Positions 51,135 to 63,100 of a stretch of DNA of 64,000 bases are shown here, one piece after another. The first letter of the stretch is position 1; each line of letters opens with the position of its first letter. A program made the translations under genes and the position numbers. Source of the DNA: Pinus tabuliformis (lineage: Eukaryota; Streptophyta; Pinopsida; Pinales; Pinaceae); assembly GCA_031772625.1 (NCBI GenBank), contig CM062811.1:643388820-643452819 (forward strand), written 5' to 3'. Below the pieces are notes generated by a model that worked only from the letters and a program-made list of their open reading frames with translations, was not told the origin of the DNA and did not search any database.

Positions 51135-53580
51135 AAATAGCTATCGCTAAACATCTTTTTCCTCATAAATTCAAAATCAAACACGCTTTAAATCATTATA
51201 AAAAAATATTATAAATTTATTTATTATATATATATATATTAATTAATTTAAAAAAAAATGAACTCTTTTTTGGTGTGTAAATATTTCGTGTATTACTATC
51301 GAAAATCAAGGATATGAAGTTTTGGTTATGAAAACCAAAAATGGGGCCATAGGAAACGTATAAGACCCCCAAAAAAAAAAAAAAATGGGGGAACACTAGC
51401 TCAGTTTCTTATTTTCCTTTATACAAAATGTTATTCGATAGAACTGAAACAAGTACTAGAAACAATACCAAATAGTAAACAAAACATAGATGTCATAGAA
51501 ACATAAGTAGTAAAGCAGAAATCTGAGTAGACTAGTCAAGGATGATGACTGTAGATCCTGGAGAGCCAACTGCATGTGAATTGTTCGTTGGTGGGTTTGA
51601 GTTAGCAGGAATGGAGTTGATAGGGACCGCGTTGATAATGACTTCCTCTTCATCATGGCCATTTGATTCATTATCAGAATCTGTTGCAATATACCTTTCC
51701 AGTCGGTTCAGTCATACCGCTATATTATCCAAGTTGTAGTTGATGTCTCTCATAATCCATTTGATGCCTTCCTACCCGACAAATATCTTGTAATTATCAA
51801 TTTGTTGAATTGAGGCTTCGGTGATCCATATCAAGTTTATGAGACTATCTAACTTGTAATCTAGATTTGACTCTTCAACTTGTCTTGACGATGAACCACA
51901 CTAGTTGGTTTGAAACGCGTCGACAAATGAAATTTCTTGTGATTTACGCCGAAAAATCTCTCATAAATTATCAATTTGTTTATCTTTGATTACCATGTTT
52001 AACAAGGTCTCCAACTGACGATGAAGAGTGATGGAATGCAAGAAGTGAAGGCGTCTCTTTCTGAATTTTCCAGGGTTTGGAACCCATTTAAGACAACCTC
52101 CACTGATCTCAAGTCTGAAAAGTACTATCGGTCACCAAATTCTTTGGCCTCCAGCTTCAAAATTTCCTTCTTGGCCTCCAATGGAGCAGCCTCAAAGAAG
52201 TTGATGATGGAGTCTCAATCGAGGAGGTGTCAGTGCTTAGTGGAAGAAGACCCAACAATGCCTCCTCGACGAGCCGGTTGTTGTTGTCTAAGCACCATAA
52301 ATTCCCTGCAAAAAACCACTAACTGGACTACAATTGACCACTGTATATAATAACAACTCAGTAAGTGGATTAGGGGAGTGTAGTTGTTAACGAGGACTAA
52401 TTTATGACTCGACAGAGAAAGGATGATATTGAAGGATGATAGGGTGATAGAGTTGTAAATGGCCACCCTGAAATGCATACGAAACCGATTATGGAACCCC
52501 AAGAGTAGACGCAAGTGACACACCTTGGTACAATCTAAAGGATTATATATGAGAACTATTATATGAACCTTGATGCGTTTAATGTGACTGTAGACTTGAA
52601 ATTTAGCATGGACCTTAACAACAGAGAGAAACATAGGAAGTTGAGAACCCTTGGAGACTAACTCAAAACCAGATTGAGAAGGTGCCTGAGTACCAAACCC
52701 CACAGGCAAGGACCGAGCAGTTAAAAGAGACACCAATTGGATCAAAACCTTGTAGGGAAGTTGGGGAAAGGACGATGACCAACTCAAACACCGGGCCTAA
52801 CCTCGTGTTATGCAAAAATAAAATGAAGAACATAAATGATTGTACCCATCTAGAGACCAAAGACTCAAACTAGAATGACAATGAAATTGAAAGAGTTTAC
52901 ATAGAGGGAGCGAGGATAGCCAAATATATATCCAACCTCAAATTAGCACCTTTGGCCAAGATAGAGCCCTTCATCTAGACGCTAACCTAAGAATCGTGTA
53001 GTATTGAGCATCATGTTCTAACACAGAGAAATTTCCTAAGCTCTATCACCCTGTGAACTGCGTGGGAGCTTTATATAATCATTGCTGCATGGAATGCCTG
53101 AAAGGGGTTGTGAAGGTAGGATAAATAATGGCGCAGTTGAAAGGCCAAGTGTCCCAGAATGGACCGAGACTCCACAGTTCGAAGCAAGAGCGCATGATGC
53201 AATCATAAATGGGGTAAATTCGTCTGTCAGGGAGATCCCAGGAGATAACCAATCCGCCATGGGGTAGGAGCACCATTGTCGTAGGGACAAAATGAATTAC
53301 AGTGTGGGAGGATCCCAATGCGGTGGAGTATGGTATGTGGAGGGGTTGAACATTTAATAGGCTGAAGAGGGTGAGGAGGAGGATAATACCGACAATCCAT
53401 GTTGGATACGCGATATTCATGCGAGGTGATATGGAGGGCCCTATGCAGTTAACCATTGCCGCCAACGGTCGTGTTGAGAGGAGGTCACACATGGTGAGAG
53501 TGCGCAGGAGCATTTAAGGTAGGTCTAGTGTTGTGTGCTTGTCGGAGATGCAATTCTCGGTCGTTGAAAGATCTACGGGG
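51135..53580 (-). other. Weakly protein-like, unrecognised minus-strand sequence
   Basis: A 15-A run at about 51,369-51,383 and an AT run near 51,225 lie in the lower part. From 52,350 down to 51,540 the minus strand reads through several frames with protein-like composition (for example FFEAAPLEAKKEILKLEAKE and SDNESNGHDEEEVI), and 52,230-52,787 and 53,079-53,513 hold longer minus frames. I recognise no domain, and the frames are interrupted, so a decayed transposon ORF is the likeliest class. Confidence 0.3.
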
Positions 53581-54119
53581 AATAAATTAAACTCTTTAAA
53601 TAAATATAAACTTAAACTTTGTTGACTCGAACAACAATCAATAAGTATATACATACACATTTTGTGAAAAAAAAGATAGCAACTTTATTTTAAATAAAAA
53701 ATTTGATAATTGTAAGCATGTTCATAAACATGCATAAACATTTCTCTAAATATGCAATTAGGAGAGGGATTATTTACCAAAAATGGTATTTTCCAATTTT
53801 CCTTATTACATATAATCATTAAAATAATTAAATCTTAAGAAGGCTAAATTTTCATGATGTTAAAAAGGAAAAAAAAGAAAAAGGTTGAATTTGTCCAAAT
53901 CCTTCGTATTAAACCAACACTCAAATAAAATTCAAAAACAAATTTTATTATTGTTGGTAGATGGCAACACTTAATGTATTTTACTATTACATGTTGCAAA
54001 AGATATAATAGAAGTAAAAGCATGTAACAATAAAATTCATCAAATTCAACAAGCATGCAAGGCCATTATAATAAGGAGTGCACTATTGACTTAAAGATTT
54101 TCTCTAAAACTTGGGTCTT
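53581..54119. other. AT-rich spacer, nothing recognised
   Basis: AT-rich sequence between the unassigned block and LINE-D. No frame or motif supported. Confidence 0.45.
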
Positions 54120-55280
54120 TGGTAGAGGCTTCTTGTGGAACCAAAGGTGGCATGTGAATTTCAATCCAATGAAAGAGAAACCGCGACTCAGTTATTTTTG
54201 GGTGAAACTGTCGAGCTTTCCTTTAAAACTCTAGACAAAGGACATCCTCATGGGGGTAGCAAATACTCTCAGTAAATTCATATATTTCGACATTAAATCT
54301 CTTGTGGAGTTTGACAAGGGGGTGGCTTGCATCTTGGTAGAGCTAGACTCGGAGGCTAACCTTCCTGAGGAAATTCTAATCACCTGTGGAGATAAAACAT
54401 ACAACCAACCTCTCAATTATTGGAAAATGCCATTTTGTTGTCTCGAGTGCCAACAAATGAGACACTTACGCAAGGACTGTAGACGCCCGTAGCGAGGAAA
54501 GGATGTTGGTATTCAGCCCAGATCGCTCCAGGACATGTTAGATTTTATTACTCAGTGGATAGATCTGTCATCCTCGCCCAGGGATGGTGAAACTCCTCCT
54601 GGTTCTTCCAAGGACAACATCTCAAGGTGATCCATATTTTTCATCGTGAAAGCTTAGGGTGCAGTTGTTGGTCACCCTGTGATCTTCTCCTCCCACTCGG
54701 ATTTGACGAAATTGTTGTCGGATGGGATTACTACCTCTAGAGTACCTACTCAGGAAACTCATGCCTTGGATGCCTTCTCTGCACAGGTAGATTCTATTCG
54801 TGACTCTTTGATATCTACTTTATCTACTGAAGACACTGTCATGTTAGATGAGCTAAATCAAAATTATGTGTCCACTGGAACCAACTCAATTTTGAAGATG
54901 AATGGTTTAAATAATTCCTTAGCAATCCTTGGTCTTAATTTTTCTAAAATATCCCACTCTCCTCCAGTTTCGTTACCCTCAGTCCATGTCTCTATGCTAG
55001 TGTGTCTGTCATTCTTTCACGGGTCTATGAACCCTTCAATTTCAAACATAGAAGCTTTGCCAGCCACCTCCTGCTCCTATAAAGTAGATGTCGAGCCATA
55101 TTGGACCTCCTCAAAGGGATCCTTGGATTTGGGCCCCTTCCCTCCTCTAATCTCTCTCTCGGATATGTTTCCCCACTCCAATTATAACCTGTTAACGCTT
55201 GGGATCCCTTGCCTCTATGTTCCTATAGTTGTGGTATTCTGTACTCTTCTTGCGAACACCTATTTTTTCCCTCCCCCTCC

Positions 55281-55590
55281 ATCCCTACCCACCTCTTGCA
55301 ATATCCTTAACCCTTCCCCCATCCCTATTCTCAATTCCTCGTGTCCCTTCCGCTGTCGGATTCCCCCCCTTCTAGATTCTTTTATCATCGTTCGAAAAAA
55401 GAAAAAGGAAATGCCAACACCCAGTCTTTCCCTACTCCTCCATCCCTACCCACCTCTTGCAATATCCTTAACCCTTCCCCTTTTCCTATTCTCAATTCCT
55501 CATCCCTTCCCCTGTCATATTTCCCCCCTCTTTCATATTCTTTTATCACTGTTCAAAAAAAGAAAAGGGAAAATAAAAAATTTATGGCTA
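55281..55590 (+). repeat. 161-bp tandem duplication in LINE-D
   Basis: ATCCCTACCCACCTCTTGC at 55,281 recurs at 55,442. Both copies end in GTTC(G/A)AAAAAAGAAAA. C/T-rich units with modest divergence. Confidence 0.9.
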
Positions 55591-55699
55591 GAGAAGCCCC
55601 CACTTGTGAGCTCTCTAATTCTTCGTCATCCCGAGCCCTTAGAGCGTAGATGCCTGCCTCAGGGAACTGAAAATGAAAGTTCTCTCCCTCAACATTAGG

Positions 55700-55783
55700 G
55701 GCCTAGGGGGGAGCTCAAAATCCCTCTTGTTAAGAAGCTTAGGCCTAGGGGGAAGCCTGAAATCCCTCCTGTTAAGAAGCTTA
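55700..55783 (+). repeat. 42-bp in-frame tandem duplication in LINE-D endonuclease
   Basis: Units 55,700-55,741 and 55,742-55,783 encode GLGGSSKSLLLRSL and GLGGSLKSLLLRSL. The duplication keeps the reading frame. Confidence 0.9.
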
Positions 55784-56129
55784 ATCAAGTGTCATCAACC
55801 CTTAATCATGCTTTTTTAGGAAACCATGCCTTTTGGACACAAAGTCCAAGAGTTTTTCTCCCAATTTCTCCTAGGCTAGTGTGTCTATGTGATAGATACA
55901 GAAGGGAAATATAGCGGTCTCGCTATGGCCTAGGATCCTTTTGTTGCCTCTTTCTCGACTTATCAATCTAAAGTTGGCATCATCCTTGATGGAAAAATCA
56001 AGGGCCTCTCCAAACCAGTGACTATGGTAAACTGTTACGGGCCATATTCCGACAGGAGAATCTTTTGCGACACCTTTCAAAGTAGTGGACTGTTGAGTGG
56101 CAATCAGTTGGTCCTTGCAGGAGACCTAA

Positions 56130-57939
56130 TGTGATATCCCTAAGCTTGAAGATTTTATTGTAATTACATGTATATATGTTTAAATTTGAATTTAGGTTGC
56201 TACATTAAGATACATACATATACTTAATTATGAGTAATTTACTGATAATAATTGATTTGTAACTGTTGTTTAAAAACCACATTATGTTTTGTTTTTTGAA
56301 TTAAAAAAAGAAACTGGGAAACTAATGATCGAAATACAAATGGCTGAAAGAGAAAAAAAAGACTACAATTGTTGTTTTGGAATAAATTATCCATCAATAA
56401 GTCCTAGGCATCTAATCTGGGCAATTAGATTTAATTTTTGAAAATTATGTATTGGTCAATTTAATGTTTCCTAGAAGACATGAAGTTGTCTCCAAAAGTG
56501 GGGAATAGGAGCTCATAAATGAGAAGTTAACCACCTTCCATCTGTTGATGAGGTGGAGGAAATTAATAACCACCTAAAAGTGGTAGATGAATAAAGAAAA
56601 AACTCTGATTTTATGGTTTTTATCTAATAATTTTCTTGAGAGAGGAGAATTGAGTGACTAAAGAGAAGCATAAAAGAACAAGATATAGAGGAAGAATATT
56701 GCAAGCTTAATTGCTCGGGGGACCAGCAGAGGCTGTGTCAAGGTTAGGAGGAGCCAAAGTACTTAATCTGTAGTTCCCATAAGATACAAATTAAATTAAA
56801 TAAATTACAAGTTTGTGTTTTTAACAATATATTTTTTATATACAAAAACTTGTTTACTTATCTTATTCAAAATGGAATAATTGTGTTAAGTAGCAGCAGC
56901 ACAAATCGATTATTTTTTATGTTGGAGAATTTTCCTTTTCATTTAGTTTTTGTTATTAAAATAAATTGATTGATGAAAAAATGTATAGAAAGAAATCAAA
57001 TGCAAATAATTGTAGCAATTATAGTTTGATTCTACCTAGTTTGTAAATCCGAATTTTTTTTTTTTTAAAGTGTTTATGTATACTATGTAGGTTACAATCA
57101 ATGTTAGATTGAGAAGAGATTTGAACATAAAAAATGGTTATTCTATAAGAACAATAGAGTTTTTTACTTTGAATTAGAGGAGAAAACTAATGTAATGTCC
57201 ATTAATAATAAATAATAAATAATAAACAATAAATAAATAAATAAAGTAGTAATAGTAAATAAATAATAATAAATTAATTTAAATATAAATAAGAATAAAC
57301 AGAAAAATAGTAAAAGTAAAAACAAAATAAATAAAACAAGAAAGCAGTCAAAATCAGTAAAGCTATCAAAAAGTAAAAACAAAAGAATAAAACAAGAAAG
57401 CAGTAAAGTTGCATGTTGACACATGGAGTGTGTGCATGTGGTTCCCCTTCCAATGTTTGCTCTATTTAATAAATGGTGAGGAAGATGAGAGGCATTCCAT
57501 CATTCCATGATTCCATCATCCATTCTCTTGGGAGAATAGTGTTGTGAGACAAAGGATTCACTGGCAGTGGTACGTTGATTGAGGCATTCCATGATTCCAT
57601 CATCCATTCTCTTGGGAAAATAGTGTTGTGAGACAAAGGATTCACTGGCAATAGTACATTGATTGAGGGCTCGGGGATGGCCAGTTGTAGCAAGATTTTG
57701 TGCAATTGAGCCTATGGTTGGGTGGAGAGTCGTTCCCAAGAAGACTTTCTTGCAGTTAGCAGAATTCAACTAGCGTTCAACTCTAAAATCATAAGTGAAA
57801 AACATCATCACCACAGGGAAGTTGTCTCTACTCATATTTCTTTTGAAATTTAATGTTAATTAGTTGATAAATTGTGTGTTGATTATGAATCACATGATTA
57901 ATCTAATTAATTACATGTTTTTATTTCAGGGCTGTTACA
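56130..57939 (-). mobile_element. Probable solo LTR, 1.81 kb, interrupting LINE-D
   Basis: Plus-orientation ends TGTGATATCCC and GGGCTGTTACA are imperfect inverted repeats with TG...CA. The flanks CCTAA (56,125-56,129) and ACTAA (57,940-57,944) form a 5-bp duplication with one mismatch. It begins precisely where LINE-D endonuclease similarity ends. In minus orientation a TATA-like TTTATTAAATAGAGC lies near 57,458-57,474, downstream of an 84-bp tandem repeat. It has no internal gag or pol, hence solo. Gypsy affiliation is likely from the termini but unproven. LINE-D sequence could not be recognised on the right-hand side. Confidence 0.6.
57501..57668 (-). repeat. 84-bp tandem repeat in the putative LTR promoter region
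   Basis: Two units (57,501-57,584 and 57,585-57,668) share CATTCCATGATTCCATCATC, GTGTTGTGAGACAAAGG and GATTCACTGGCA. The position just upstream of the TATA-like sequence in minus orientation fits a U3 enhancer-type repeat. A period of 84 keeps reading frames open on the minus strand; the resulting ORF is probably incidental. Confidence 0.85.
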
Positions 57940-59150
57940 ACTAACTTGAATAGTTAAATGCGTAAGTGTATAGTGAAATTATGTGCATATAAGTTACAGT
58001 GAACATGTAGTGCGTTAGGTGGTATGGGCGAAAGAAACTCATAAGGTATTTAAGTTGACACAGACAATCGTGTAAAAAATAAAATAAGAGAAGTCATGTG
58101 GTAGCGCAAAGAAAGTATGCATTCGAAAAATCCTGTAAACAATATCGTGAATAAGAAAAAACAAATAACTTGTATGCATGGTAGAAAACTGGTTTTACTA
58201 CTAAAGTTTATAGAAATATAAAATGAGATTGAATATAAAAATGGAAGCGTGACAAATAATAAGCAGAAGGAGCTTGAATATGAAATTGTGTAGTACTATA
58301 TATATATAGTCGTTTATAAGGTGAATATGAAAGATATTTCCTTTGAACATCGTATAATTATCAAATATAGAAATCTAACAAACCATAGGAATCAAAATTC
58401 TTTAGTTTTGATACCAGTTAAATTATTTACGAATGGGAATGTAAACATATACATATATAAAACCAAAACAATCCAGATAAATTGGGACTTAATCTATAAG
58501 TTCCTTTTTTAACCAGTTATACATAATTGTACAGTTAAGATGTGGTACTTAGCCACCTTAATTATAAAAATAAATATGAGTGGGAATTTTTATATCCCTT
58601 TAACTAAGATACATGCTCATAGCTTTTCTGAAAATAAAATAAAATGTCTGTAGTGGATGGATCTCTCCATACAAATGAGAAGTCAAAGAGTTGGTGTGGT
58701 AGTTCCAACCTAGGAATGGAAAAAAAAAAAAAAAAATCATTTGTAAGTTTAATAATTAAAAATTCCAGTAAATGCCACCAGAACTTGTGTGAATCCGAGC
58801 AGGATAGTACCTGGGAAAACACAATCAATAAACTTGTTTTTGTTTAGTATAAACATTCGATTTATATAAACATTACTTAAGAATCAACAGTAGAAGGAAA
58901 TGCCAGGAAAGAACTTAAGAATCAACAGTAGAAGGAAATGATAGGAAAGAGTCGTAATACCTGATTAAGTATATGGTCACGCTAGGCTTCCACTTGTAGA
59001 AAAGAAATTTACAGATTAGAGTCTTCAACAGTCAACAAAAGAGAGGTAGGGTAAGAATGATACCTCCATGAAAAAGGAAAATGAAACTGTAAGATTTTAA
59101 CTTCTGAGTTTTCCTAATTACTTTAAACTCTTAACCAAGATCTACTCCTT
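57940..59150. other. Intergenic DNA with a 38-bp tandem duplication
   Basis: No gene recognised. ACTTAAGAATCAACAGTAG at 58,875 recurs at 58,913, a 38-bp period with two copies. A run of about 17 A lies near 58,721-58,737. Confidence 0.5.
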
Positions 59151-59404
59151 TGTAAGAAATTAAAAATAATGCACAGCGGAACTTACTTTCCATGTTCAAA
59201 TGCTCCTGGTCTTTGCTTGAGTTGTTGGCTCTTGAATCCTTCCAAGAGCTTGCAATCCTTCCAGTCTTCAATGGAGCAGACAATCTTTATGAGTTGATTG
59301 CAAGCCTTGGAGACTCAGCCCTTTTATAGCACTGCAAAACCCCAATCCTAGGGCAGCCTAAAATTTAGCTGAAACAAGTCTGTCTGAAATTTCAGATTGA
59401 TTGA

Positions 59405-59437
<33 letters not shown>

Positions 59438-59705
59438 GATTTTGATTTCCTTATTCAGCTCAAATTTAATATTGCTATTTATTTTAATCAACTATAATCG
59501 GTCCATTAACAATCATAATTGATTAACATTAATCTACATGTATTTGAATCCAAATCCTTATTTTTAAATACGTTTAATGCCATGACTTAATTAATCACAT
59601 TATTTGGCATATGAATGTAATCTTATTGACAGTAATTGACATCATAATCATGATGCACGTATGTCCAACTTAATTATTGCAATTAGACGTCTCTAAATCC
59701 AACAA
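59151..59705 (-). repeat. Copia 3' LTR (about 555 bp)
   Basis: Read on the minus strand the LTR starts TGTTGGATTTAG at 59,705 directly after the polypurine tract GTGGGAGAT (59,706-59,714). The far boundary is inferred at TGTAAG (59,151) and is less certain, because the partner LTR lies outside the window. It contains an (AATC)n microsatellite at about 59,403-59,440. Confidence 0.65.
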
Positions 59706-60147
59706 TCTCCCACATGGACAAGTGCAACCTTTTGATTATATGTCCTTAACTTTATTGCATGCAACTTTTCTGTCTTTACTTATCGTATTTCTTAAACAAT
59801 TCCGTCCATCAATTATGCTAACAAAGGACTTAAGCGGCATTTGTCACATTTATTCGCAACTAAACTGACATAAATCACGCTGCCAACATAACTGAATGAC
59901 ATGAATCTGATTTGGACATATAGTTTAGAAATTACACGCAAGTGTGATTAGACGTGCCTATTTCTAATTGAGTCACCTTTACTTTACTGTATGAGGCCAA
60001 AATCTTAAACTTTAAAGAAAGAAATAATGAAACTGAAACTGAATGCAACTTGTATATATCATCAAAATTGTTTACAATTGCATTACATAGAACATCAAAA
60101 AAACAGAACTTAAAACATATTCAGACTCCCACATTTTTCTAATTATC
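59706..60147 (-). other. Copia 3' noncoding region and polypurine tract
   Basis: Between the pol stop codon and the LTR. The polypurine tract lies at the LTR edge. No further ORF seen. Confidence 0.6.
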
Positions 60148-63100
60148 CTAAACAGATATTACACCCATACAAGCAACATGTTGGTGAAACTTCTTGGGTG
60201 GTAATCCTTTAGTAAGAGGATCCGCAATCATGGAGTCTGTACCTATGTGTTTTATACATAATTCATTATTCTGCACTCTCTCTTTTACAACCAAAAACTT
60301 AATGTCAATGTACTTCGACTTTGATGAACTTCGGTTGTTGGATGCGTATAACACTGCTGAATTGTTGTCACATAATAATTTGAGTGGTTTTTGAATAGAA
60401 TCCACAATTTTCAGACTTGTGACGAAGTTCTTCAGCCATACGCCATGATTAGATGCTTCAAAACATGCAACAAATTCAGCTGCCATAGTGGAGGAGGCTA
60501 CCAATGACTGTTTAGCGCTCTTCCATGACACAGCACCACCCGCCATCATGAAGATGTATCCTGATGTTGATTTCATGCTGTCGACACATCCTCCAAAATC
60601 AGAATCGGTGTATCCAATGACCTCGAGCTGTTCCGATCTCCGATACGTGAGCATATAGTCCCTTGTTCTCTTTAGGTATCTCAACACTCGCTTGGCTGCC
60701 TTCCAGTGTTCCATACCTGGGTTACTCAAATATCTCCCTAGCATTCCGGTAATGAACGCAATATCCGGACGCGTGCATACTTGTGCATACATGATGCTAC
60801 CCACGGCTGAGGCATAGGGAATATCTTTCATGAGGTTTTTATCTAAGTCAGTTTGGGGACATTGTTTCAGACTAAACTTATCTCCTTTTGATATAGGGGT
60901 ATCTCCTGGTTTGCTGTTTTGCATGCCAAATCTTGTTAGAATCTTATCGATATAGTTCCTCTGGGATAACCTCAGAATACCTTGAGATCTATCTCTAAGT
61001 ATTTCAATCCCTAGAACAAATGATGCATCACCAAGATCTTTCATTTCAAAGTTCTTAAATAAAAAATTCTTAGTTTGATGCAACATGTCTTTATCGTTAC
61101 TGGCAAGCAATATGTCATCTACATATAAAACCAAGAAAATAAATTTACTCCCACAGAACTTAAGGTATATACATTCATCTACTATGTTAGACTCAAAACC
61201 AAATGAGCTAATAACTTGGTGAAACTTATAATACCATTGTCGAGATGCTTGTTTTAGCCCATAGATAGATTTCTTAAGTCTGCAAACCATAGACCCTGCA
61301 TCACCTGATACAAAGTTTTCTGGCTGCTTCATATAGATCGTTTCATCAATGTCACCATTGAGAAACGCCGTCTTTACATCCATCTGATGAAGTTCTAAAT
61401 CATAATGTGCTACAAGCGCCAATATAATCCTTAAAGAGTCTTTCGATGAAACTGGAGAGAAAGTCTCTTTATAATCAATGCCTTCTTTCTGTGTGAAACC
61501 TTTCGCAACAAGACGTGCCTTGTATTTTTCAACATTGCCTTTAGAATCCCGCTTAGTCTTAAATATCCATTTGCAACCAACGGGTTTCTTGTCTTTAGGC
61601 AACGGAACGATATCCCAAACGTCATTGTCATACATAGATTTCATCTCTTCATTCATGGCATCAATCCACATTTGAGAGTTAGAGCTTTCCACAGCTTGTT
61701 TGATATTAACAGGATCATTTTCAAACATGCCAATGTCAAACTCATGTTCTTGAAGATATGCATAATCCTTTGATTGTGTAGATCTTTTCTCTCTAGTAGA
61801 TCTCCTAATTGGCACAGGCTCTAGATTTTCTTGAGGTTCATTTACAACTTGATCTTCAACAGGAGGAAGAACATCATTACCAACTTCTGACTCTCCCACA
61901 GGCCCTAGGCCATCAACATTTGTCATGTCAATGTGAGGGTTTGGGTTGGGTTCAGGTCCATTTGTGTTCTCTATTCCATGTTGAGTTTCTAACTGAGTTG
62001 TTTGGGATGATGAAGATTGCACATTGTCAAAAGATGTATTTCTAAACACAATCGGAATTTGAACAAAACTAGGACTTTGGTCCATAGTCTCATTCGCATT
62101 CGTCTCTTCTTCTTCAAAAATACTATCTTTTGTCATATCTCCCCCCACAAACTCATTATCCTCAAAAAATTTTGCACTTCCTGACTCGAAAACTGTATGT
62201 TCTGTTGGATTGTAGAATTTGAACCCCCTAGATCGTTCAGAATAGCCTATAAAGTAACAACTAACGGTTCTTTCGTCCAGTTTCTTTTTGCTTGGCTTAT
62301 AGGGCCTAGCTTCACATGGACATCCCCAAACTCTCAAATGATTCAAGCTAGGCTTGCGCCCAACCCATAACTCGTAAGGGGTCTTGTTAGCTGCTTTAGT
62401 AGGCACTCTATTAAGTATGTACGCTGCAGTCTTTAAGGCTTCTCCCCACAAATTCTCAGGTAGAGTTGTACGAGCAATCATACTTCTCACCATGTCTTTA
62501 AGGGTGCGATTTCGTCGCTCAGCAACACCATTCATTGCAGGCGAACCTGGCAACGTATACTGAGGCACAATTCCGCATTCCTCTAAGTATTTTGCAAAGG
62601 GACCTTGACGCTGTTCTCCTGATCCATCATAACGACCGTAGTATTCACCACCACGATCAGAACGAATGGACTTTATACGTTTGTTAAGTTGTAACTCAAC
62701 TTCCGTTTTGAACTTTATGAATACGTCTAATGCTTCCGCCTTTTCTTTTATTAAGTAAATATGACCATATCTTGAATAATCATCTATGAATGTGATAAAG
62801 TAACGGTCACCATTTCTTGTAGCCTTTGGAAAAGGACCACAGATATCCGTATGAATTAATTCTAAGACATCATTACACCTTTTTGCATCATACTTACGTT
62901 TATTAGTTTGTTTTCCCTTTATACAATTTACACAGTCATTTAAGTTTGTAAAATCTAAAGGTTGGAGAATATCATTAGACACAAGACGTTCTATCCTTTT
63001 CATAGAGATATGTCCTAATCGCTTGTGCCATAATGTTGCAGATTTCTCACAAGTTAATTTACGTTTTCTATTATCTATATGCAGTGCCTCTGAATGTGAA

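Larger units (their letters stand above)
54120..56129 (+). pseudogene. LINE-D remnant: ORF1 end and endonuclease start
   Basis: 54,120-54,490 encodes the second half of a plant LINE ORF1 (the DUF4283 end, then an intact knuckle CLECQQMRHLRKDC). A Ser/Pro-rich stretch of 339 aa (54,679-55,698) follows and includes a 161-bp tandem duplication. At 55,673 the endonuclease domain starts (MKVLSLNIRGLGG), with a 14-residue tandem duplication, a TAG where the conserved QET motif should have Gln (55,820 region), then NCYGPYSDR and LVLAGDL. Coding similarity stops at 56,129 where an LTR is inserted. RT and the rest are not seen, so the 3' part is lost. Confidence 0.8.

Noticed and set aside
53079-53513. 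144-aa minus frame with hydrophobic stretches
   Set aside because: No recognisable domain, adjacent frames broken, and no regulatory context; kept only as part of the unassigned block.
57164-57424. 86-aa hydrophobic minus frame resembling a membrane protein
   Set aside because: Encoded by A-rich simple repeats (AATAAATAAATA) inside the probable LTR; hydrophobicity follows from poly-T codons.
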